A DNA stretch of 64,000 bases, taken from NCBI RefSeq assembly GCF_900096995.1, contig NZ_OANT01000005.1:300302-364301 (forward strand), written 5' to 3'. The notes below the pieces were generated by a model. That model was not told the DNA's origin. It made no database searches and saw only the letters and a program-made list of their open reading frames with translations. The DNA comes from Acinetobacter puyangensis. GTDB taxonomy: Bacteria > Pseudomonadota > Gammaproteobacteria > Pseudomonadales > Moraxellaceae. This document shows, piece by piece, positions 16,280 to 23,749 of this stretch (position 1 is its first letter; each line of letters opens with the position of its first letter). A program made the position numbers and the translations under genes.

Positions 16280-19039
16280 TTAGAAGGTATAACTGAACTG
16301 CCCCTGTATAGTAAATGGACGCATAGGTTGTAAAAATTCAGAAGTAGAGCCAGCCAATCCATTGACAAAATTACGCTCATCCGTCAGGTTAAGTAAATTC
16401 AGCCCGACACTCCATCTGGGTTGTTTATAAAACAATCCCAGATCAAAATTATAGGAGTTCGGTACTTTTACCGTGTGACTAAGGTTGGTGTACCAGTCAC
16501 TGCTCCACCATCCCGATAGATTAAAGCCTAAGCCGGAATCATGTTCATATTGCAAAAAGGCACTGACTGAATATTTTGGAATTCCTGCTGCCGGATATCT
16601 GCCTGCCGCCCGCTGATTCAACCCATTACTATCACCAAATACGGTTTCATTATCTGCAACAAAACCATAGGGAGAGAATCCGGATGGTGTGATCGAAGTA
16701 TAGACCGCATCCAGCACTGTTAAATTCAATCCCGTTGCAATATTCGGCTGTATTTGCCAGCGCAATGATGATTCCAGTCCCTTAATTTTAAGTCTTGCCA
16801 TTTCACCATTGGTATCAGGTGATTGATCGCGTGCCTGATGGAAGCCGCTCAGACCAAGGAATAAAACATCTTTAATCGGTTCATATTTAATCCCGATTTC
16901 CTTCAAGTCACTTTGGCTATCAAAAGCCAGTGGATTGATTTTATTACCTGGCCCCCAAATAAGAAAAGGTCCGAATACCCCGGTATTTAAAGATGTACTT
17001 TTATCATAGGTAAAATAAATAGTGCTATTGTGGGTCGGCTTTACATAGGCACTGGCCTGATAGCTCAACATGCTAAAACGTGCATCATCACGACGTTTGT
17101 CAGTTGCTGTCAATACCAGCGGATTCTCCAGTTTTGCCACAATAGAACTATGATTCACGCCCAGATTTAGACCGACAATGTCATTAAAGACAAAGTTTTG
17201 CTGGGTAAATGCACTATAGGTATCCCAAAATCCTGAACCAGTATAGACTGCACCGCCACTGGTTGGAAAACCGCCTTTCTCTGCATATAAACCATCACCG
17301 GTAGAATACATCGCTGGCAGTTTTAAATAACCAAAATATCGGGAGTATTGCGGCACACCTGCTGTACCAATCCAGCCGCCTGTTGAACTGGTATTATTCT
17401 CCAGCCCCAATAAATCCCCGGGATTTTTTTGTGAAGGATTATTGGTTAAATCGTAAGGATTGTTAATAAAACTATTATTGGCAGCAAGCGCAACAAACTT
17501 CTCATTACGATAGGTTGCACCGCTACTGGTTTTATGATTGATACTTAAAGCACCGATCTGAAAATCATAATCTGATTGAAGTTCCAGGCGATTATCAAAA
17601 ATTTCATGTTTTAAATTGGTCAAAAAACTACCCACCGCATTGCCCTTATCCTTGCTATTTTGATAGAGCGTGCTATTTACAATGGTCCAGTTGGGATGAA
17701 TATCTTTGGCGATACGTAATTGTGTCAAAAATCGGGTTGAGGAATTTTTATCTTCTGCACGACCTGAAATGTAATCTTTAAGTTTGACCTGTTCATTGCC
17801 TGGAATCGTCGGATCATAGACCCAGCCTCTAATTGTGCCAGCATCATCAGCAGATGCACTGGGCAGCGCTGTGGTCTGTACCTCACCTACCGCCACATAT
17901 TTATTGTCTTGCGTTTTTTGACGAACCTGCCATCCAACTACTTCCGAATCTGCGGCACCAGAAGCATAAACAGGCGACCAGTAACTACCATCAGACTGTT
18001 GAATAATCGGTGTAGAACGGCCTTTATAGTACAATCCCTTATCGACTGAATCCTGTGTTGCCCGATTCCAGCCATGGGTAATATTATAGTCATAATAATC
18101 ATCATAGCTAATATTCCAGTCGATCCGTAAACTATCATCGGGTCGCCAGGTCAAAGCACCGTACAATGCATTATAATCATTTTTAACATTGTCATAGTAA
18201 TCTTCATTTTTTTGTGCAGTACCACTGACACGGTAAGCCAATGTCTCATTTACTCTGCCTTTATGGTCAATATTCAATGAATAATTGGGTTCATACCCTT
18301 TACCTTCATACCATGCACCAAAAGTTCCTTTGATCACGGTTTCACTCTTTTCCGCATTTAAATCCGGTTTTTTTGTAATATAGTTGGCATAACCACCCGA
18401 TCCAGAGGTGGGTGCATAAATAATCCCAGCCGATCCGGTGACGATATCCACCCCTTCATAAGCATTAAAGTTACTCGGATGTCGCGTACTATCGATGCGC
18501 TGATTATCCTGAAACACCTCCGAATTCTGTCCCCGAATTTGCGGTGCAAAGTTATTATTTTGTCCCCCGCCACGAGTAATGCCCGGCGCATATTTTGCTA
18601 AATCATCAGCGCTACGAATCACATCATTGGCCAAGGTTTCACTATCAATTTGTGTCACTGATCGCGGCGTATCCAGTAAGGTCGTATTTAAACCATAGAC
18701 CGAACTTACATCCCGTGTAGGTACGACTGTCTGTTTCTTGCTACCAGTGACCACGACTTCACCCAGCGTGACAACATCTGCTTCTGTCTGTGCTTGTACA
18801 GTTTGTGCTACATCAGTTTCAGGTTGCGCGACTGGCGGTTGATTTGTTTGTGGCGCAACCAATTGTTGTTGGGATGCTGACTGTAGCGTTTGTTGGGGAC
18901 CTACTATATTTTCCTGCAAAGCCGAATCTACTGATGTATTCTGACTCACCCGCAGCTCCGCCATCACTGGTGCCGTTGTTGCATAACTCATAATCCCCAC
19001 AGCAAGCGCCAAACGATGTAATTGAAATTTTTTTTGCAT
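16280..19039 (-). CDS. TonB-dependent receptor (siderophore-receptor type)
   Basis: This 919-residue outer-membrane receptor has a signal peptide (LALAVGIMSYATTAPVMA, cleavage near residue 27), then a Gln-rich stretch to about residue 85, a plug domain with LGEVVVTGSKKQ, TPRSVTQIDSETL and IRGQNSEVFQDNQRID, and a long barrel ending in FSYTF. It would import a ligand with TonB energy. Although it scores visually as a siderophore receptor, it sits in the sulfur cluster behind a sigma-54 promoter, and its mature part has no Cys and very few Met. I infer transport of an organosulfur compound, perhaps a sulfate ester or sulfonate. Confidence 0.88.
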   Translation of the reverse strand: MQKKFQLHRLALAVGIMSYATTAPVMAELRVSQNTSVDSALQENIVGPQQTLQSASQQQLVAPQTNQPPVAQPETDVAQTVQAQTEADVVTLGEVVVTGSKKQTVVPTRDVSSVYGLNTTLLDTPRSVTQIDSETLANDVIRSADDLAKYAPGITRGGGQNNNFAPQIRGQNSEVFQDNQRIDSTRHPSNFNAYEGVDIVTGSAGIIYAPTSGSGGYANYITKKPDLNAEKSETVIKGTFGAWYEGKGYEPNYSLNIDHKGRVNETLAYRVSGTAQKNEDYYDNVKNDYNALYGALTWRPDDSLRIDWNISYDDYYDYNITHGWNRATQDSVDKGLYYKGRSTPIIQQSDGSYWSPVYASGAADSEVVGWQVRQKTQDNKYVAVGEVQTTALPSASADDAGTIRGWVYDPTIPGNEQVKLKDYISGRAEDKNSSTRFLTQLRIAKDIHPNWTIVNSTLYQNSKDKGNAVGSFLTNLKHEIFDNRLELQSDYDFQIGALSINHKTSSGATYRNEKFVALAANNSFINNPYDLTNNPSQKNPGDLLGLENNTSSTGGWIGTAGVPQYSRYFGYLKLPAMYSTGDGLYAEKGGFPTSGGAVYTGSGFWDTYSAFTQQNFVFNDIVGLNLGVNHSSIVAKLENPLVLTATDKRRDDARFSMLSYQASAYVKPTHNSTIYFTYDKSTSLNTGVFGPFLIWGPGNKINPLAFDSQSDLKEIGIKYEPIKDVLFLGLSGFHQARDQSPDTNGEMARLKIKGLESSLRWQIQPNIATGLNLTVLDAVYTSITPSGFSPYGFVADNETVFGDSNGLNQRAAGRYPAAGIPKYSVSAFLQYEHDSGLGFNLSGWWSSDWYTNLSHTVKVPNSYNFDLGLFYKQPRWSVGLNLLNLTDERNFVNGLAGSTSEFLQPMRPFTIQGQFSYTF

Positions 19040-19075
19040 GACATTCTCGATAAACTTTTAAGCTTACTGCCTATA

Positions 19076-19091
19076 GGCAAAGCTTATGCCA
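19076..19091 (-). promoter_or_regulatory. sigma-54 (-24/-12) promoter
   Basis: On the minus strand it reads TGGCATA-AGCT-TTGC, a perfect consensus match, 37 bp upstream of the TonB receptor start at 19039. Confidence 0.82.
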
Positions 19092-19188
19092 AGCGCATAA
19101 ATATTTAGTAATGTATTATTATTTAAAGTTTTTTTATAAATTTAACGCATACAGTCCGCTCTGGTAAAAGTCTTAAATAAAACACTTG

Positions 19189-19204
19189 TGTTGCTTATAC
19201 AACA
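19189..19204. promoter_or_regulatory. TGTTG-N6-CAACA palindrome shared by two divergent promoters
   Basis: A perfect palindrome, TGTTG-CTTATA-CAACA, lies between the divergent promoters at 19076-19091 and 19266-19281. It is centred 113 and 77 bp from them, so one activator could serve both genes. Confidence 0.6.
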
Positions 19205-19265
19205 GCACTATCTATCAGTGACAAATTAAGTAAATGAAAAATAAAGTTTTTTTAATAAACATTAT

Positions 19266-19281
19266 TGGCATTAGTTCTGCA
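19266..19281 (+). promoter_or_regulatory. sigma-54 (-24/-12) promoter
   Basis: It reads TGGCATT-AGTT-CTGCA, with correct GG-to-GC spacing and one mismatch in the -12 element. It lies 35 bp before the ATG at 19317. Confidence 0.7.
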
Positions 19282-19316
19282 CAGTTATCTCGGAATATTT
19301 CCATTTTGGATAAAAC

Positions 19317-20903
19317 ATGTCAAATCAACAACAATTCATCTCGCGTCGTTCCTTTTTAAAACATACCGCACTCGGTGTTGCAGGCACAGGTATTCTTGGA
19401 ATGAGTACTGGCTGTCAAAAAAATAATCAGGAAGAGAGTAAAAATTCTCAGACCTCAACACCCCAACATGGCGGCACAATCCGTATGGGCGTCATTGGTG
19501 GACAACAAACCGGCAGTCTTGATCCACATTTATCGCCGATTGGCGGCAGCATCATTCGAGGTTTTGCCGTATATAATAAATTATGGGAATGGGATGAACA
19601 TATGCTGCCACGGCTTGCGCTGGCTGAATTTGCCGAGCCGAATCATAATGCCAGTGAATGGACCATTCGTTTAAAAAAAGGTCTGGAATTTCATCATGGT
19701 AAAACTGTCACTGCTGATGATATCCTGTTTTCAGTACGACGTTTAACCGATCCCAAGCTTGCTTCACCCTTTCGTCATCTGGCGCAATGGATCGATCGCG
19801 ATCGTCTAGAAAAAGTAGATCCATATACAGTCAAGATTAGATTTATCGACAACATTCCGGGGTTTATTGCCCTACCTGAAACTTGGGTAAATTTCGGTGG
19901 TATCGTGCCGACAGATTTTGACCCAATTCACAATCCTGTCGGCGCAGGACCGTATAAAGTCAAAAGTTTTATTCCGGGACAACGCTCCGTATTTACCCGT
20001 TTTGAAAATTATTATAAAGCTGACCAACCTTATGCAGATGAATTTGAAATCATTGATTTTAAAGATCAAGTCTCACGCTTAAATGCCTTGCTGGCAGGTC
20101 AGATCGATATTGCCAATGCCATTACGCCTGAATATATCAAAATTCTGGAACAAGCCAAGCAGATTCAAACTGTCAGATCACAAACCAATATCCATCATGG
20201 TTTTGATTTTAATACCGCCAAAGCGCCATTTGACAAAGTAGAGGTTCGGCAAGCTTTTCGACTGATTGCCAATCGTAAGGAACTGGTACAAAAAGCACTC
20301 AATGGCGAAGGTCGTATCGCCAATGACTTATATTCCCCTCAAGATCCCGTGTATTTATCCAGTGTTGCACAGCGCCAGCAAGATATCGCGAAAGCAAAAA
20401 CATTGTTGGCACAGGCAGGCTATGCGAATGGTCTGGACATTGAGTTAATCAGTTTGGTCGGTGATGCCAGTAAAGCAGCGTTGGTCTTTGCCGAACAAGC
20501 CAAACAGGCCAATGTCAATATTCGGGTTAAACAAGTGGATAGTGCAATTTTCAATGGCCCACAACGCAGTGAATGGCAAATCTCTACCAATGCCATTAAT
20601 GTAGGAACACCTTATCTTTCTACTGCGGTGGTTAATGATGCGCCATTGGCAAGCTCAGCTAAAATTAACTTTAACCAGCCAGAATTTTCCGAACTATTCT
20701 TTAAAGGTCTATCTGAACCCGATCTCGCCAAACGTAAATATCATCTACAGCAAGCACAAAAAATTCAGCATGCACAAGGCGGATTACTGATTTGGGGCTT
20801 TAGTAATGTAATTGATGCTGCCAATCAAAGCATTGGTGGATTACAGGCAGAAAATACACAATTCTCTACGTGGCGATTTGAAAAATTATGGAAGAAATCA
20901 TAA
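19317..20903 (+). CDS. ABC substrate-binding lipoprotein, family 5 (third copy)
   Basis: This is a 528-residue paralogue of the two binding proteins at 7345 and 8951, encoded apart from any permease. It has a canonical twin-arginine motif (SRRSFLK), a lipobox ending at MSTGC, and the family-5 signature (GLEFHHGKTVTADDILFSVRR, PTDFDPIHNPVGAGPYKV). It is transcribed on its own from a sigma-54 promoter and divergently from the TonB receptor. I infer that it feeds a further ligand to the Dpp-type permeases at 5303-7335. The mature protein has two Met and one Cys. Confidence 0.92.
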   Translation: MSNQQQFISRRSFLKHTALGVAGTGILGMSTGCQKNNQEESKNSQTSTPQHGGTIRMGVIGGQQTGSLDPHLSPIGGSIIRGFAVYNKLWEWDEHMLPRLALAEFAEPNHNASEWTIRLKKGLEFHHGKTVTADDILFSVRRLTDPKLASPFRHLAQWIDRDRLEKVDPYTVKIRFIDNIPGFIALPETWVNFGGIVPTDFDPIHNPVGAGPYKVKSFIPGQRSVFTRFENYYKADQPYADEFEIIDFKDQVSRLNALLAGQIDIANAITPEYIKILEQAKQIQTVRSQTNIHHGFDFNTAKAPFDKVEVRQAFRLIANRKELVQKALNGEGRIANDLYSPQDPVYLSSVAQRQQDIAKAKTLLAQAGYANGLDIELISLVGDASKAALVFAEQAKQANVNIRVKQVDSAIFNGPQRSEWQISTNAINVGTPYLSTAVVNDAPLASSAKINFNQPEFSELFFKGLSEPDLAKRKYHLQQAQKIQHAQGGLLIWGFSNVIDAANQSIGGLQAENTQFSTWRFEKLWKKS

Positions 20904-20958
20904 GGGCTATTAACATTTGATTGATGCTTAAAGCATAAAAATGCTCATCTTGCGCTAG

Positions 20959-20979
20959 GAGCAAAGCCGTGCTTTGCTC
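20959..20979. other. perfect hairpin between convergent genes
   Basis: GAGCAAAGC pairs with GCTTTGCTC around a CGT loop, a nine-base-pair perfect stem. It lies between the convergent binding-protein and TonB receptor genes. There is no clear T-run, so it may be a weak bidirectional terminator or a small dispersed repeat. Confidence 0.55.
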
Positions 20980-21017
20980 AAGCCCAAGGTGTATTTAAAA
21001 CGCTAAAAAATATAATG

Positions 21018-23354
21018 TTAGAACCGTGCTGTCAAAGATGCACCTATCTGACGAGGATTTCCATAGGTTTTTACATATAAACCCGCTGGTCCATTAGGTC
21101 TGCCATGTACCTGATATTCTTCATCCAATAGATTTTTAACATAGGCATTGACCTGATACTTATTATCTGCACTGTAATAACCAATATTAGCATTCCATAA
21201 AGTATAGGCTTTCTGGCTTAACGTTGGATCAACCTGATAATTCTGACGGTTAACTAAAAAGAATTCACGATCACGATAGCTTGCATCTGTACCGACAATA
21301 ATACGTGCGCCACTGTCTAGATTAAAGGTGTAATCACCACCAATCCCCAACGTATATTTAGGCGAACGTACCAGACGATTACCGGTATTATCGGCACTTA
21401 CTGAACCAGTCAGCGGATCACGATCCACAAAGTCGGTATATTCGCTATCCAGATATGCCGCAGCCAGACGTAATCTTAAATTATCGGTTGCCAGATAATC
21501 CAATTCTAATTCTGCCCCTTTTACCTCTGCCTGAGGGCCGTTGGTTAATACAGACGTTACACCACCACCCTCACCTTGCAAATTAACCAAAAGATTGGTT
21601 TGAATATCCTCATAATCGTAGTAAAAAATATTGGCATTGGCAATTAAACGGCCATCCAACAATACAGATTTCAGTCCCAATTCATAGCTATCCAAATATT
21701 CCGGATTTACATCGGTCAGTTGGGACACATTACTGGATAATCCGGTATTAAATCCACCGGAACGGAAACCATGTGAATATTTAAAATAGGTTTTTAAGTC
21801 AGGACTAAATTCATATTCCGGAGTAATGTCATAGGTTAATTCATTCCAGCTTTTTTTACGCTGGATCGACGCATTGGCACCGACAACACCATTATATACA
21901 GTATTTGTATAGGCATTTTTATTCCACCAACTACCATTTGAATAATTGGCAGTAGTGATTTGAGTCAAATCCAGATCAATATCTTTTTCTTCCCATGTCC
22001 AGCGTAAGCCACCAGTAATTTTAAATTTATCGGTAAATTTATAGGTGCTATTGCCAAATACTGCAAAACTTTGATTATCCTGTGTATAGCTGACATCCTT
22101 ATAAGCCGGTGAACTTGCAGTCTGTGCAGCGTTACCATTAGGTAATTTACTATTTAACCGTGCATTTACACTTCTGGCATCAAGGTTTTCATTAAAATAA
22201 TGTACACCTGTAATCCAGCTTAATTTTTTATCTGCATCAGAGGCAATACGCAATTCCTGACTATATTGTTTCCATTCATTATTGCCATAACTTCTTGCGA
22301 CATCATAAGGAGTATAATCTCCATCTGCCAATGACTTCTGTTTAGTCTGGTCAAATGCAGTGATTGAAGTCAGCGTCAAACCATGATCCAAACGACCGTT
22401 CAATGTCAGAGAAAGACCATCATGCTGTAATTTGCCACTTTCGGCAAAATCAAGATTAGTGTCCCGTCCTTCTGGACGTTGGTAGATTCCCCAATATGTT
22501 CCAACGGCTAAGGAACCATTACTACCACTATCATTTACCGTCTGGCTACTGAGTTTTAATAACGCATCGACCTGATCTGAAACCTTAGCCAATACCTGAA
22601 TCCGGAATGCTTTTTTATCGACATCACCATAGGTATCACCTGTGGCCAGATTTTTAGCATAACCATCACGATCTTCTGAATAAAAAGCACCACGCACCGC
22701 CACTCGATCTGAAATCTGACCATTCACGGCACCTTCAAACGTATGGAGATTATAATCGCCTAATCCTACAGTCGCATAACCACTGGCTTTATCAGAAAAA
22801 ACCGGTTTGCGTGAAATATAATTTACTGCGCCTGCTGTGGTATTTTTACCGTACAGTGTCCCTTGTGGACCGCGCAATACTTCAATACGTTCCAGATCAA
22901 ACAAATCACCCGCACCTGCAACAGGCGCATTTAAATAGACGCCATCTGCATAAATACCCACCGGAAAAACGGTTGAAGCTGAAACATCACCAGTTCCCAA
23001 ACCACGGATATACCAGCGCGGACGCGTATCCCCATCAGGATTTTGTGCTGCGGCATTGGGGGTGAACGTTAAAACATCACCAATAAATGTCGAACCTTTT
23101 GCGGCAAGATCCTTGCCTGAAACCGCAGTAATCGCTGCCGGCACATCCTGAATATTTTGTGATTTATATTGTGCAGTCACAATTACAGCATTTAATTTCT
23201 TCACATCCTGCTCAGCAGGTTCAGACTGTACATATTGAGAAGATGTTTGGTCTACAGGATTTTCCTCTTTTGCAAAGGCAATTCCGGACACTGTTGCGGT
23301 CATCCCCCAAATTGCTGTCAGGATCCCGGCTTTAATTTTATTTAAGCTAAACAT
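21018..23354 (-). CDS. TonB-dependent receptor, sulfur-free mature protein
   Basis: This 778-residue outer-membrane receptor has a signal peptide (ILTAIWGMTATVSGIAFA, cleavage near residue 28), a TonB-box/plug segment (LNAVIVTAQYKSQNIQDVPAAI), RPRWYIRGLGTGD, RIEVLRGPQGTLYGKNTTAG, and a barrel ending in GASLTARF. Reading the whole protein, I find no Met and no Cys after the signal peptide, in about 750 residues. It has a sigma-54 promoter and two copies of the enhancer palindrome. This strongly suggests expression under sulfur limitation and uptake of an organosulfur compound. It is divergent from the nitrate reductase gene. Confidence 0.9.
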   Translation of the reverse strand: MFSLNKIKAGILTAIWGMTATVSGIAFAKEENPVDQTSSQYVQSEPAEQDVKKLNAVIVTAQYKSQNIQDVPAAITAVSGKDLAAKGSTFIGDVLTFTPNAAAQNPDGDTRPRWYIRGLGTGDVSASTVFPVGIYADGVYLNAPVAGAGDLFDLERIEVLRGPQGTLYGKNTTAGAVNYISRKPVFSDKASGYATVGLGDYNLHTFEGAVNGQISDRVAVRGAFYSEDRDGYAKNLATGDTYGDVDKKAFRIQVLAKVSDQVDALLKLSSQTVNDSGSNGSLAVGTYWGIYQRPEGRDTNLDFAESGKLQHDGLSLTLNGRLDHGLTLTSITAFDQTKQKSLADGDYTPYDVARSYGNNEWKQYSQELRIASDADKKLSWITGVHYFNENLDARSVNARLNSKLPNGNAAQTASSPAYKDVSYTQDNQSFAVFGNSTYKFTDKFKITGGLRWTWEEKDIDLDLTQITTANYSNGSWWNKNAYTNTVYNGVVGANASIQRKKSWNELTYDITPEYEFSPDLKTYFKYSHGFRSGGFNTGLSSNVSQLTDVNPEYLDSYELGLKSVLLDGRLIANANIFYYDYEDIQTNLLVNLQGEGGGVTSVLTNGPQAEVKGAELELDYLATDNLRLRLAAAYLDSEYTDFVDRDPLTGSVSADNTGNRLVRSPKYTLGIGGDYTFNLDSGARIIVGTDASYRDREFFLVNRQNYQVDPTLSQKAYTLWNANIGYYSADNKYQVNAYVKNLLDEEYQVHGRPNGPAGLYVKTYGNPRQIGASLTARF

Positions 23355-23386
23355 ACGTACTCCACCATAATTTATGGAGCATGCAT

Positions 23387-23402
23387 GGCAAATCCTATGC
23401 CA
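23387..23402 (-). promoter_or_regulatory. sigma-54 (-24/-12) promoter
   Basis: On the minus strand it reads TGGCATA-GGAT-TTGC, a perfect consensus match, about 33 bp upstream of the TonB receptor start at 23354. Confidence 0.82.
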
Positions 23403-23466
23403 ATCAAAAATAGACTTTTATTTTCAATGCATTAGTATATATTTAAGAAAATCATAAATATATAAA

Positions 23467-23514
23467 TGTTGAAATATCGACAACTTTACTGATTATTCTG
23501 CTGAAAATACAACA
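23467..23514. promoter_or_regulatory. paired enhancer palindromes
   Basis: TGTTG-AAATAT-CGACA (23467-23482) and TGCTG-AAAATA-CAACA (23499-23514) each differ by one base from TGTTG-N6-CAACA. Their starts are 32 bp apart. They lie 80 and 112 bp upstream of the TonB receptor promoter, and 63-95 bp upstream of the divergent nasA promoter. Confidence 0.58.
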
Positions 23515-23561
23515 GCAAATAAATTATACGCATTCCCATTCCATATATACCACACAATACA

Positions 23562-23577
23562 TGGCATAAAATTTGCT
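23562..23577 (+). promoter_or_regulatory. sigma-54 (-24/-12) promoter of the nitrate reductase gene
   Basis: It reads TGGCATA-AAAT-TTGCT, a perfect consensus match. Transcription should begin near 23588, eight bases before the first leader hairpin. NtrC control is expected from the family but I see no clear NtrC site. Confidence 0.82.
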
Positions 23578-23595
23578 TAAAATTATATTAGTTCA

Positions 23596-23640
23596 TTTAT
23601 ACATAACGACATGTATAAAATTGCAGCCAACGATGCCTGC
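23596..23640 (+). promoter_or_regulatory. NasT (ANTAR) target: two hexaloop hairpins in the nasA leader
   Basis: Hairpin 1 (23596-23619) has a nine-pair stem (TTTATACAT with ATGTATAAA) and the loop AACGAC. Hairpin 2 (23623-23640) is GCAGCC-AACGAT-GCCTGC, with one C-C mismatch and a C-G closing pair. Both loops have A at position 1 and G at position 4, the known ANTAR-binding pattern. The two are three bases apart. I could not find an intrinsic terminator directly after them. Confidence 0.75.
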
Positions 23641-23749
23641 TTGTGAAAATTGGTTTATATATCCAACATGATGCAAAAAATTTTCATGTTAGGGTGTTAT
23701 ATCATGCCAATTTGTGCTTTTTCTGCATAAACAAGTAAAGGTGAAATTC

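Noticed and set aside
16280..19039. Iron siderophore uptake as the role of this receptor
   Set aside because: Family resemblance alone suggests it, but the sigma-54 promoter, palindrome, low Met and Cys content and neighbours all point to sulfur.
23664..23690. Intrinsic terminator in the nasA leader
   Set aside because: The stem is AT-rich and is not followed by a T-run.
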